Source: Stentor coeruleus (Eukaryota; Ciliophora; Heterotrichea; Heterotrichida; Stentoridae). From it: a stretch of DNA of 32,160 bases. The stretch covers positions 1 through 32,160 of the forward strand of contig MPUH01000845.1 in NCBI GenBank assembly GCA_001970955.1. The letters run 5' to 3'. Below are positions 8,282 through 18,130 of the stretch, piece after piece. Made by a program: the position numbers and the translations under genes. The notes below the pieces were generated by a model. The model was not told the origin of the DNA. It did no database searches and worked only from the letters and a program-made list of their open reading frames with translations. The stretch's first letter is position 1. Each line of letters starts with the position of its first letter.

Positions 8282-9917
8282 TTACTGTTCTACTTGCCAT
8301 AAGAAACCTCTTGATATCAAATTATTCAACCTTTCCATAACAGTTGTTTTTTCTGGGGAGAATTTCAATGATTTGTGTAGTTCTTCAAAAAGAAAAGCTT
8401 CATCTATCTGTTTCTTTTGTTTTAAAAGCTTTACAATAAAACAATCAATACTAAATAACATAATACATTGGTTTTCTTATATCTTCCATAGACTCAAAAG
8501 TATCTTCAGTTGAAGCTTGGGATTTTGTTATCAAGTCTAAGAATTTTGATTGTATTGAACTAAGGGTATAAACATTATCAGTTTTCTTCAAAATAATACT
8601 TAAAGATGCAAGTTCAGTTTTTACTTGAGATGGTGTTAAAATTTCAGTTGAAATACATTGACTAAATAAATATTACAGTAATTCATCTTCTGTAATTGAA
8701 GATTTATCATTAAATTTTATAAGTATTAAAGCTTGAAGGAAATTGCATATTATATCACATCCTCCATATATCATTTCAATCATACTATTTAAATAGAGAA
8801 TCTTGATTTTTTTATTAGGGAATCTTTCTTTAAACCCTGCTGAGTAATTTTCTAAAAGTAAACTAAAAGATTGGGGAAGTTCTTTTGGTATATAATCAAT
8901 GATGATTTGAGAAAAAGGGCTGAACAAACTGACAATTTTGGCATTTGTGACAATAACATTCATTTTCGGACATAAAAAATTGTGTTCCATAGTGTTTTTT
9001 AATAAAAGAGCTGTGCTGTACATGCTATCCGGGCCTACAGAAGCTTGTATTTTACTACACACTCCTTGTTCAATAGCGATTTTGCTACCTTTTAAAAGTC
9101 TTTCTATGCACAACTCAGAATAAAACTTTTCAAACGCATCTTTTTGTTCGCAAAGCATATAAAGCTCAACCAAATACTTCATATTTTTTTCTTTAATAAT
9201 ACTCCTATGCATATATTCTGCTAATACTTTAGCCCCTTTATTTCCTGAAATAATCCCAGCAAGTTTCATATAAACACTATGGAGCATTTTCCCATCAGGG
9301 GCTACTCTAAGCATTTCATCATTTGTTTCTAGAAACTCAAATATTTCTTCTATGCTTTTACCTTTAATTTTCTCATCTAAAAATCGAATAAAAACATCTA
9401 AAAAATCATTTCTTGATAGACTATATGCTAAAGTTACAAGTTTAAATGCTAATTCTGAATCTTTATTTGAAATTTCTGATAAGAGTTGTCCGAGGTTGAT
9501 GTTTTTTAGTAGTTCTTGGGTTTTATTTAGAGATTCAGGATGGTCGAGGTTTTTGTATAGATAATTTATAGCTTCTGTTATGTTGTTTGGGGGAAAAAGG
9601 TCGAAGTTTTTTGAAGATAGGAGCTCTCCTGATAGGATTTTTGAAGATGCGGTGTTTGTTAGTGGTAAGGAAGAGAGTAAAGAACTGAGTTTGGAGTTGT
9701 AGAGAGGACCGTGAAAAGCTTTGTAGTTTCTTAAGAGGTTTTGAAGACTAATTATGGATGTTTGTGTTTTTGAAGATGGATTAGCCCAGTAGTAGATTGC
9801 TGCAATGAGTCTTTCTTCAGAGACTTCAATAGTTTGGTTTGGTTGGCTTGTTTGCATCTTGAACTCCTTACACTCAAAGACTTTTTCCTTTTCTTGGACT
9901 ATTTTTTCAATTTTCAT
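8282..9917 (-). CDS. Cullin, short form, with cullin homology and neddylation domains (three exons)
   Basis: ATG 9917 to TAA 8282-8284, with introns 8662-8676 (15 nt) and 8451-8466 (16 nt). Splicing gives 534 aa. The N-terminal half is helical and only loosely like cullin repeats. Residues about 295-450 follow the cullin homology region: YSTALLLKNTMEHNF, then LPQSFSLLLENYSAGFKERFP, NFLQALILIKFND and a winged-helix segment. After the second intron comes the NEDD8 domain: RKPIIDCFIVKLLKQKK, with the acceptor lysine at about residue 489, then a winged helix ending LISRGFLWQVEQ. A neddylatable scaffold of cullin-RING ubiquitin ligases is the expected role. Usual cullins are about 750 aa, so the N-terminal adaptor-binding part is shortened or very divergent. 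The acceptor lysine argues for a canonical cullin over APC2. Confidence 0.8.
8451..8466 (-). other. 16-nt intron in the cullin gene
   Basis: On the coding strand it reads GTATTATGTTATTTAG. Removing it joins RKP to IIDCFIVKLLK, restoring the conserved neddylation-domain motif; without removal the frame hits TAG at once. A 16-nt length shifts phase, so the choice is forced by the protein. Confidence 0.85.
8662..8676 (-). other. 15-nt intron in the cullin gene
   Basis: On the coding strand it reads GTAATATTTATTTAG. Its removal takes the frame past a TAA inside the intron and continues the cullin winged-helix region (ITEDELL into QCISTEILTPSQV). Confidence 0.85.
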
Positions 9918-10093
9918 ATATAATTTTTATCTTCAAGTCCGCTTCAAATATTTTTTTTCTAATATTATGTTTAGCTTTAGGTCTTTATTTAATATATTTG
10001 CTATATTATGTATTTTTAATGGAATTATTATAGACTAACTATTTTAAATTTTGAATAAGTGAATAAGGTAATATAATGATAATACAATATATA
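9918..10093. other. Spacer upstream of the cullin gene
   Basis: AT-rich DNA with no supportable ORF. It is the short 5-prime flank of the cullin gene. Confidence 0.4.
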
Positions 10094-10187
10094 TAGTTTA
10101 CAAACTAGGCTTAAAGTAGATAAGGATGAAGAAATATATATAGTTTACAAACTAGGCTTAAAGCAGATAAGGATGAAGAAATGAAAT
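10094..10187. repeat. 47-bp tandem duplication, two copies
   Basis: Units 10094-10140 and 10141-10187 share TAGTTTACAAACTAGGCTTA and GATAAGGATGAAGAAAT, with one visible difference (AAAGTAG versus AAAGCAG). The period is not a multiple of three. From 10142 a frame of 45 codons with only two stops (TAG, TAA) runs to TGA at 10277 and reads LFDRKEGFF, then LNRKSYRFKFENKPF, so the duplication may sit in a coding fossil. Confidence 0.8.
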
Positions 10188-10279
10188 TATTTGATAGAAA
10201 AGAAGGATTTTTTTAGTTAAATAGAAAATCTTATAGATTTAAGTTTGAAAATAAGCCTTTTTTAGTTGAATAATTTTGA

Positions 10280-11200
10280 TAGACATATAATAATATAGAA
10301 ATAGTAATTTTTTATAGTATTTTCATAGAAAATATTAATTTATAGTAGATCTTTAGTGCAAAAGTTTCTGAGTATTGCATATCAGTATATCTAAAGTTTC
10401 TTTTAAATTAAAATCTCTAAATCGAGTAACAAAAGTTAATTTTTTATTAAAAACCAAAATTTATCTGCATATAATGAAAATATCATAGGAATAAACATTA
10501 GAAAAATCATAAACTTTTAAGAAAGAATGCAGTGCATAAAAATATATACTTAAATACATAATTCAAATCCAAACATACAAATCTAAAAGAAAAAAATCCC
10601 CTTTTACAAAATTTCTGACCTTTTTTACGATATTTTTCAGATGTCCAAAACTTTACTTTCTAATCATTAAAAGTCTTATTTAAAGCTGAAAATTTGTCAA
10701 TTGAATGCTTTTTTTTTCAAAAAAGAAATATTATTAGGATTAGATAAGTTTTTATTACATTTATTCCTTATTGATAAAAAAAAGATAATCTGTTAGGCAA
10801 TTTATGCTAATACTATTTTTTTTCAAGGTTGAGCAGGAAAATATCTTTGTAAAAGAATTACTCATAGCATGTGGCTTTGTAAGTATTGTATAATTAGTTG
10901 ATTTTTTGATCTTAGCTCTAAGCACATTGAAAATTTCGATTGATTATGGAAAAAATATCTTTGTTTGTTAATTTATGATAAGTTCATTATATATCTCAAA
11001 TTATAAACGCTATAAGACTTTTAACAAAATATAAGATCAATATACAAACGATATTCATAAATAATTGTGTTGAACACAGGAACCAGACAAGAAATAATAA
11101 AAACTAGGGTTTTTTCTTTATCCATTATAATTCTCACAAATTTATAAACTTCCTTTTTTTTCTGCAGTTCCTGATTTCCACTTAAAACTATGCTGATAAT
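10280..11200. other. AT-rich gene-free stretch
   Basis: I find no supportable ORF, tRNA or structured element. Homopolymer runs of A and T are frequent. Confidence 0.45.
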
Positions 11201-11440
11201 ATCACAAAATCATTGCAAATTCCTTTAGAGAGTTTATTTCAGAATATCATCCTCACTTTTTTTTTGCCGACCACAATTTTTGACAATATTTTATTACTCC
11301 CACAATCCAATCTCTGCAGATCACAAAATCATTGCAAATTCCTTTAGAGAGTTTATTTCAGAATATCATCCTCACTTTTTTTTTTTGCCGACCACAATTT
11401 TTGACAATATTTTATTACTCCCACAATCCAATCTCTGCAG
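11201..11440. repeat. 119/121-bp near-perfect tandem duplication
   Basis: Copy 1 is 11201-11319 and copy 2 is 11320-11440. Both begin ATCACAAAATCATTGC and end CCAATCTCTGCAG. The only difference I see is the length of one T run (9 versus 11). The near identity points to a recent duplication, or to an assembly or sequencing artefact. The unit has no ORF or recognisable RNA fold. Confidence 0.9.
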
Positions 11441-11938
11441 GTAAAATAAAAATTTTCCTATCAAAATCCAAAGTAAAAATCGTTATCTAAGACAAGATCC
11501 TTAAATTTCTTCTTAATTATAAAGCGAATTCTACGTAACAAGAAGTAAATAAAAGGCAGGGCAAATGGATGGTTAATATCATTTTATAATGAAATTATTT
11601 TTTTTCTACCAAAAAGCAAATTGAAGTAAAAAAATTCTAAAGTGAAGTAAAAAATATCAAAAGCCATAAATAAAGATATAGGCCTTCTGGATTAAAGAAT
11701 TTATAATATTTTCAGAAATTGAGGAAAATAATATCTTTAAATTTATATCTTTTATGAACTCCCTATCAAATATTGGCTTATTTTTTATTATTGTCATTAG
11801 TTCTTTTATAAATCAACATAATTATTTTATCGTAATTTTCAATAGTATTTTTTTGAAAAAAGATATATGCGTATTCTAATATTATGTTAATTTTTACTAT
11901 TGCGCTAAGATAGCATTTGGATTTTTGAGGAAGATGAT
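11441..11938. other. AT-rich gene-free stretch
   Basis: Between the 119/121-bp duplication and the kinase-like fossil I recognise no gene or repeat. Confidence 0.4.
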
Positions 11939-12480
11939 ATGAAAATTAAAAAGATCCAAAAAATTAAATCTATATGGAATGAAATTGAGATAAGATTATT
12001 GGAAGAGTAGAAATAAATATAAATATTAGGGTATGGAGGGGGATTATTTTTGTGGTTTGATTTAGAGAATTTAGTTTTGATTATTTTGGAAAGTTTAGTG
12101 AAGGGTGAGCTATTTTTTTATGTTTTCGAATAGTATTTTTGTGGTTAGGCTATATTTGAATAGGATATAAAAGGATAATACTATGGTTTTTGGAAGTTTT
12201 GGTGATATGGAGAAGATGATTAGGAGTTGAGTGTTTATGAAATATGAGTTGCTGATTTATGTTTGTTTTTTTTTTTATAAAAAGTTAAGAATTTTTGAGA
12301 GTTAAAGAAGATATTGGTTAAAGGTTTTGCTATAGATGATATGTGGTTATCGCATATTATGATAAGTTTTTGATTGATGGTTGATAGATGGATGCTTGAA
12401 GGTTAGGTTTAATTATGATTGAAGTAGTATTTATTTTGATATTTGTGGTTTATATAGAAAATTTTCAGATTTATACTGTT
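11939..12480 (+). pseudogene. Heavily decayed protein kinase
   Basis: One continuous frame from ATG 11939 follows the order of a Ser/Thr kinase catalytic domain although many stops interrupt it. SIWNEIEIRLLEE fits the helix C/beta-4 region. ENLVLIILESLVKGELFFYV fits the hinge (consensus: lvlEyv.gGeLf), and AIFEQDIKG fits helix E. YEI-stop-VADLCL fits the DFG region (IKVADFGL), and AIDDMWLSHIM fits the DxWSlGvi helix. The catalytic HRD and DFG residues are lost. Stops include all three codons. The strand is almost devoid of C. The match rests on order and spacing of weak motifs, so homology should be tested. Confidence 0.35.
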
Positions 12481-12997
12481 TTTTCTTTGGAACAGATTAG
12501 GCTTTACATAAAACTTCCTAATAATAAAAAAAATACGAAGCTATATATACTAAAATTAAATTTCTAATTACAAATTTCTTTACTAATTAACTTATTTTAA
12601 GTATTATCCACAATAACACCTATATTAATATCATACTCTAATTTAAAAAATATAAACATTTCATATTTTAAAGTGATAAACAAAACAAATACAACAAAAA
12701 GCATAAAATCATCTTAAACTTTCTTTAAAACTTAACTCCATACTATTAATCATTAATTTTATAATACACTAATCCTTCAAAAATCCTCTATAAACAATCT
12801 TTAATTTAAAACCCACTTCTAACACCCATCAAGCAAATCCTTTCATGAAATTTTTATCAGAACCTAAAATAATAAAACAAAATTATTTACTATAAAACAA
12901 GACAACCGAGGAATTTATATACAAAAAATAACCTTATATCAAGAATGTTAACCTAAAATTTTTCGTTTTCCTATTAATTATATCAAGAAAAAAATCA

Positions 12998-14128
12998 CCC
13001 CTCGTATTAACAGTTCATTTACTGAATACAATGAATGCTTATCCCCAAAAACCTAATTTCGTATTATCTCTGTTGTTAGACCTAAAAGAAGTTTAGAATT
13101 GTGTTTATCATCATATATTATCAGTTCATACGATGAAAACAGTGAATCTTTTCTTGCTCAACGTAAAAAGGATTTGAAAAAAGGGAAGTTTGATTTAGTT
13201 TTAGAAGAATTCTCACAAATATTTGCGATAAGTGAAAACATTAAGGTGCTTTATCATAGAATATTATGTAATATGTTGCTTAATAAAGTTAAAGAAAGGA
13301 TTGCTGATTTTAAAATGTTATTAAAGACATTATGGTTTAGACAAAGTTAGCGTTTATGAATTTGTTTAAATGCTTTCAGATGATGAATGATGTGGATAAT
13401 AGGATAAGGTATATAATTCAAGGGATAAATAAGTTTAGGAGGTTTGATGAAGGGTTTTTAATTAGAGCCAAGTTGTATAATTGGAAGAAAAATTGGGACA
13501 AAGCGGAAGTAAAGGGTTTTTTTATTGTAAACGATTGAGAAATCATATATTTTAAACGACAAAGGCCGAAAAGATTATGAGAAATACCTAAAATACAACA
13601 GCAAAAACAAAGAAGCGATTCTTGAATATCTGAATGCTATGAAAATCAAGAAGACTACTCCAACGCCCTAAAACTCCTCAACAAAAGCCCTAAGCCCATA
13701 AAATCCTCATACAAAAAAATATAATTTTTTACCTCATAGGGCATTTTAATTCAGTCCTCCAAACCTCAGACTCTATCCTCATCATTTTCCCTAGCGCCGA
13801 AGGATTTTTCCTCAAAGTTGAACCTTATAATCCTCTTAGCCAATATACAGAATCATTTCTCTCATAAAAGTAATACTTAAAATACGATTCATCCAATCAA
13901 TTCCAATCAAAAGTAATCTATAACCTTGGAGTCCATTTAGACGATATTGAATAGACTTATCTAAAAATTGCATAGGCAAATGCTATCATGTAAACATAAT
14001 CTTAGTTGAAGGCTTTCGTATAAACTACAGTCAGATACCAAAATCCTAATAAGCTCATAAAATACATAATAACAATATATGGATTAGTGCCTTTAAAAAA
14101 CCCTTTAAGTAAATCCATGAAAGATTGA
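12998..14128 (+). pseudogene. Decayed TPR-repeat protein gene, broken by frameshifts and stops
   Basis: Several consecutive pieces read as helical repeat protein. 13057-13350 is an open stretch containing GKFDLVLEEFSQIF and LYHRILCNMLLNK. 13356-13538 has FDEGFLIRAKLYNWKKNWDK. A third frame at 13539-13730 has GRKDYEKYLKY and DYSNALKLLNKSP. Near 13700-14128 another frame reads SAEGFFLKVEPYNPLSQY and VIYNLGVHLDDIE. These match the tetratricopeptide pattern of a paired helix per about 34 residues. At least three frame changes and, in the last piece, eight in-frame TAA/TAG codons disrupt it. No single 15-16 nt intron set that I could find rescues it. The parent gene is not identified. Confidence 0.4.
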
Positions 14129-14922
14129 TTATCGATAGACATATATTCAAAGAATTCATTACTACAAACTTGAAAAATACATTTTTAAGACCTATTGACC
14201 AAATACTATTTTTTATGTTTTCGTCTACGTCTCTTTCTTACTTTTCAAGAAAATAATACCTTACTATAAATATCATATACCCAACTAAGACCTTTATTCT
14301 TAGTTTTTTTTTATCTACAGCTTTATTATTAAAAGACTTTTTATTACTTTAAAAGATTAGAAAACAGAATTACTAGGACATTATTAGGAAAACTTATATA
14401 AGCATATTATCTGAGTTTTAGATAATTAGAAAATCTAAAGATAAGAGACGTAATTCAAGAAGTTTAATAATAGATTTTAATATAAGGATAATGATTTTGA
14501 AATTTACTGTGAGTATTGCGCTTTCTGATAGGTATAATAATAAACTTTAATGTTCTTGAAATTTGTAGAAGTAGTAGTTAAATAATATAATATTTTGGTC
14601 TTTTTTCCTGTTGATATTAAGCTTAGTATTTTATGTAAGCCTATTAATTATTAGCTAACCGGCTAGAAATCAACTCTTCTTGATATTGGGTGTTAATAAA
14701 AATTGAAGCTTTTATCATTTAGCCTATATCTTCTACAATGCTATAGGGTATATTTTATATCAAAATCCATACATTATTATAACAACATATAAATTAATAC
14801 TTTTTTCATCTTTAATCTTAAAAAATCATATCATATCATATTCATATATTTTTCTATATAATTCCTATACAATAAAACTTATTCTACATATTCTTAATAT
14901 TTAAAAAAAGTGATAATTTCTA
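14129..14922. other. Gene-free stretch with doubtful coding traces
   Basis: AT-rich. A frame at 14313-14528 gives protein-like words such as YKDNDFEIYCEYCAF but with eight stops in 71 codons, about what chance predicts, so I do not call a gene. Confidence 0.4.
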
Positions 14923-15271
14923 TTATCTTGATATTCTATTGCATTCTTCTAAAACTCTATTTCTTTCAGCTTCAAGTTCATATTCAGTTCCCACATTAAG
15001 TATTTCAAACATCCTCCTACAATCTTTACTAAGTCTAGGAGCAACTAAGAATGGAATCACTACAAAAAAATAGCCAAAAGGTTTGAATGAGACTTTTCTC
15101 ACAAATAAAGAAAATATCATAGTTACTAAAAAAAGTATAAGTCAATCCTTCGCCTATATTTTTTTTCTAATGATAGCGAACTATATAAGCCCAATCACAT
15201 TCTTGTTTAGTTTTGAAGAGATCGAAATTTCCTTTAACAACCCATTTTCTAATAAAGTCCAGTTTTAACAT
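14923..15271 (-). CDS. Small membrane protein, apparently frameshifted or mis-sequenced
   Basis: The 3-prime part (15120 to 14923) is a clean 65-codon ORF with a membrane segment (FGYFFVVIPFLVAP) and a charged tail (ELEAERNRVLEECNRISR) that looks genuinely coding. Upstream, an ATG at 15271 opens a 30-codon frame (MLKLDFIRKWVVKGNFDLF...QECDWAYI) followed by a possible 15-nt intron, 15167-15181, GTTCGCTATCATTAG, with an atypical GTT start. The continuation GEGLTYTF then joins the downstream ORF only if the run of seven T (coding strand, about 15128-15134) is one shorter. Either the gene is broken, the run is miscounted, or the downstream ORF starts alone at 15120. The function is unknown; two membrane segments are likely if joined. 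Confidence 0.4.
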
Positions 15272-15675
15272 AGTCACCTGTTATCAACGGTATGGGTAAG
15301 ATTATTATACAAAAAGTCACTTTGCTAAATCATTGATTATTTACTGTTAAAAACATCAAATTTATTTCAAACCATGCAACCCTAAACCTATTCAATACAC
15401 AAAAACTTATACAACCCATAAAATCCCAATCAAAAAAATCGAATCTATTCTTAAATAAAAACTGAAAAAAACTATATTATTCTTAAAAATCTTATCTTTC
15501 TCCTAAAATTATTAAGCATCATCACAAAATCCTTATACCTATAACCTCAAATAATCTTTATAACCATATATCCAAAAATTCCTTACAATTATTAAATTAT
15601 CATTATTATAAAACTAAAAATTTACCACAACAAAATTCTCCCTCGTTTTTAGAAAAATATTCCTTGATAAATAAA
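15272..15675. other. C-rich 5-prime flank of the next gene
   Basis: No ORF. The plus strand is rich in C and A and poor in G from about 15360, the usual look of the DNA just upstream of plus-strand genes in this window. Confidence 0.5.
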
Positions 15676-16158
15676 ATGCATAAAAAAAAGACTATCAGCC
15701 CAACTTCAAATATTCATGCAAAAACTCCTCAGTTCAATAAATGCATCAATGAAAAAGTTAAACATCAATTGACTGAACTTTATCATTCAATGAGAGGAGC
15801 AAGTATTCAAAGCTCGAAATCTATTAACAGCATAAACAAAGCAGATGCTGAAGATTCAAAAAGTTTTTCTTCACACTCTCCGAAAAAGGTCACAAGAATA
15901 AAATCTTTTTCCCCAGAAAAGAAACAAAGCGCACTTCCTCAAAGGTCAGGGGATTTTTATGGGAAACTACAGTCTTATTATAAAAGGAAACATGATGATA
16001 GTAATCAAAATATTATGGATAAGAAGAAAGGACTTGCGAATAGACTTTTTAGGATTACGAGCCAGTTTCATAGACAAATAGAAATGATAGGGAGAAGCAA
16101 TAGTCCTACTAAAAAAGATATGCTAAGAGTCCCTTCGTTATTAATTAAAATTAACTAA
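15676..16158 (+). CDS. Basic Ser-rich hypothetical protein
   Basis: I place the start at ATG 15676, giving about 160 aa; the frame is open for four codons before it but without ATG. The protein is rich in Lys and Ser with SP dipeptides (TISPTSN, SHSPKK, KSFSPEK, RSNSPTKK), which could be proline-directed phosphorylation sites. A more structured segment (GDFYGKLQSYYKRKHDD and LANRLFRITSQFHRQIEM) lies in the C-terminal half. No domain is recognised. The upstream C-rich to downstream G-rich switch supports a real transcription unit in this direction. Confidence 0.65.
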   Translation: MHKKKTISPTSNIHAKTPQFNKCINEKVKHQLTELYHSMRGASIQSSKSINSINKADAEDSKSFSSHSPKKVTRIKSFSPEKKQSALPQRSGDFYGKLQSYYKRKHDDSNQNIMDKKKGLANRLFRITSQFHRQIEMIGRSNSPTKKDMLRVPSLLIKIN

Positions 16159-16813
16159 TAATTTAGTAATAAAAACCTTTCATAAGAATAGCGGGCTTGA
16201 TATATTAATAAAAAACTGTTATTGAATTAAAACATAGAGAAAAATATACTAGTGTAAAATTGGTATTAATATTAGTTAGGAATTATCGCTTGACTATTGT
16301 CCAGCCCTTGTATTTGTATATGATAATTAAAAGGGAAATTTGTTTTAAAAGGTAGATATATGGATATGATTGAAAAAATAATGGGATTTAGGTTTATATG
16401 CTAAACTTATGGATTAAGAATTATTATAATATTATTAGTGTTGATTAGGTTAATAAATAAAACTTTATTTTAGATAAAGATTAGAATAAGATCTAAAAAG
16501 TGGGTGTTATTTAATTTATATTAATATAATATACATATTGGTGTTTTAATAATAGAAATGCTTGTTTTTAATTGATATTCAACACATACAATAAACTTTT
16601 CTATTTATATACTAATTTCAATATTTGATTATTAGTTTATAGTTAATTATTTATACATAAATTCTTTTAAATCTAATAAAAAATCAGTCAAATCAATAAT
16701 AAAATCAATTTCTCCCATTCTATAATCATCAAACCATTATTCCTACCTTCATAAACCCTTCCAACTTATTTCTGATATGAAATTTGCATATTTTTTCATA
16801 GACTCCAACAAAT
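16159..16813. other. Intergenic, AT-rich
   Basis: No ORF, RNA gene or repeat is recognised. The first part is G/T-rich (3-prime flank of the upstream gene) and the last 150 bp are C-richer (5-prime flank of the next). Confidence 0.5.
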
Positions 16814-18130
16814 ATGAGTAAATATCGCACGTTTACCGATCTTGGGACAACCCGTTCAACTCTTGCGACAAGAAGGCAGCGGATACAATCTCTTGACATT
16901 TCTAAACCTCCAAATAGAGAAATATTCCCCCCTTGGCTTAAAGAACGTAAAGACTTTCAAGACACCCTTAAAGAATATGATGCTATTGATCATCTTGATA
17001 TATGTGCAATATGCTTAAAACAAGCATCATATCGTACTGCTGTTGAAATCAAAGCTCTTGAGAGATGGTCACGGAAATGCTATTTTTTCAAAGGGATTGG
17101 GAAAAATACAAAAGCTTCTATCTGTGACAGACTAAAAACCAAAATTTTTACCCAAGGCGAGACCCTTATCCCAAAAGGAACATTTGCTGAAAACTTATTC
17201 TTTATCGTAAAAGGTAGGGTCATCTACGAGAAAAAAACTGTGAAAATGGAAATCGGGCCGTTTAATCTTGTTGGCGAAAAAGCTTTAATGAGATCAAAAG
17301 AAGTAACATCTTCTATATACGCAAAAACTCATGTCGAATGCGTTTATCTAACAAAATACGATTTCGATATCCTAGCTTTTAAAAACCGTCTTAAAGAGCA
17401 GTTTTCCTTCAAAGAAAAGCTCAAACAAATAAAATGTTTCTCAAATCTGAAAATCAGCAAAATTGAGCAACTTTGCAGTTCAATCATCATAGTCCAATAT
17501 TCATCAGGAGAGGTCATATTTGATGTAAATCAACCCTCATCATTTTTATACTACATAAAAAAAGGCTCAGTTATCGTCGACCTACTCGTGACTATGACAA
17601 AAAGAAACAATTGGCCTTCTGGGAAAAAAATGTGGGAAACTCTTTTGACTGAAGAAAAATATACAAGGACAATAAAAAACTTCAAATCTGGAGAAATGTT
17701 TGGGGAAAGAGAACTTGTGTTAAATACTTTAAGAGAAACAAAAGCTGTTGCTAAAGATGATAAAACTGTTGTTTATATGTTTAATAAAGATGACCTTTAT
17801 GAAATACTTAATACTAAAGAAATTGAATCTTTATTAGAACTTAATGATAAGAATCTAGCATCACCTGAAGTAGCGAAAAAACTTAAAGGTCAAGTTATTG
17901 ATTTTAAGATGAAGTTTTCAGCTTTAATGGAAGCTTCAGATATTACTAGGGTTAAAAAAGGACGAGCTTTATGGGATGAAAGTATTAGTTTAAAGAAAGA
18001 TAAATATGCTAAAGAATTGATTTTTCGGCATACAAAAGATATGAGTTTAGTTTTGAAAGATAGAACTTTCTCGGTTACGGCAAGTCCTAGAAGAACTTTG
18101 TCTAATTATTATAGTGTTAAAAATAATTAA
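16814..18130 (+). CDS. Protein with two cyclic-nucleotide-binding (CNB) domains, no kinase or channel domain
   Basis: A single exon of 438 aa. An Arg-rich N-terminus is followed by two CNB folds. CNB-A (about 100-195) contains GETLIPKGTFAENLFFIVKG and GEKALMRSKEVTSS; the conserved Arg of the phosphate-binding cassette is not at its usual place, so ligand binding is doubtful. CNB-B (about 210-335) contains SGEVIFDVNQPSSFLYYIKK and MFGERELVLNTLRETKAVA, where Glu and Arg fit the FGE...R.A cassette, so cyclic nucleotide binding is possible though the canonical FGELAL is altered. A long loop (NNWPSGKKMWETL) is inserted in CNB-B. The 100-residue C-terminal tail is unrecognised. Such stand-alone double-CNB proteins are common in ciliates and may be regulatory or ciliary; the function is unknown. 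Confidence 0.8.
   Translation: MSKYRTFTDLGTTRSTLATRRQRIQSLDISKPPNREIFPPWLKERKDFQDTLKEYDAIDHLDICAICLKQASYRTAVEIKALERWSRKCYFFKGIGKNTKASICDRLKTKIFTQGETLIPKGTFAENLFFIVKGRVIYEKKTVKMEIGPFNLVGEKALMRSKEVTSSIYAKTHVECVYLTKYDFDILAFKNRLKEQFSFKEKLKQIKCFSNLKISKIEQLCSSIIIVQYSSGEVIFDVNQPSSFLYYIKKGSVIVDLLVTMTKRNNWPSGKKMWETLLTEEKYTRTIKNFKSGEMFGERELVLNTLRETKAVAKDDKTVVYMFNKDDLYEILNTKEIESLLELNDKNLASPEVAKKLKGQVIDFKMKFSALMEASDITRVKKGRALWDESISLKKDKYAKELIFRHTKDMSLVLKDRTFSVTASPRRTLSNYYSVKNN

Noticed and set aside
8938-10038. Plus-strand ORFs across the cullin gene
   Set aside because: They are antisense shadows of the cullin exons and its 5-prime flank, with no motif of their own.
13332-13350. A 16-nt intron beginning GTTTAGACAAAG to rescue the TPR gene
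   Set aside because: It starts GTT rather than GTA, removing it does not give a continuous conserved frame, and other frameshifts remain downstream.
14313-14528. Frame giving YKDNDFEIYCEYCAF and Gln-rich words if TAA/TAG are read as Gln
   Set aside because: Eight stops in 71 codons is about the chance level for this AT content, and no family is matched.
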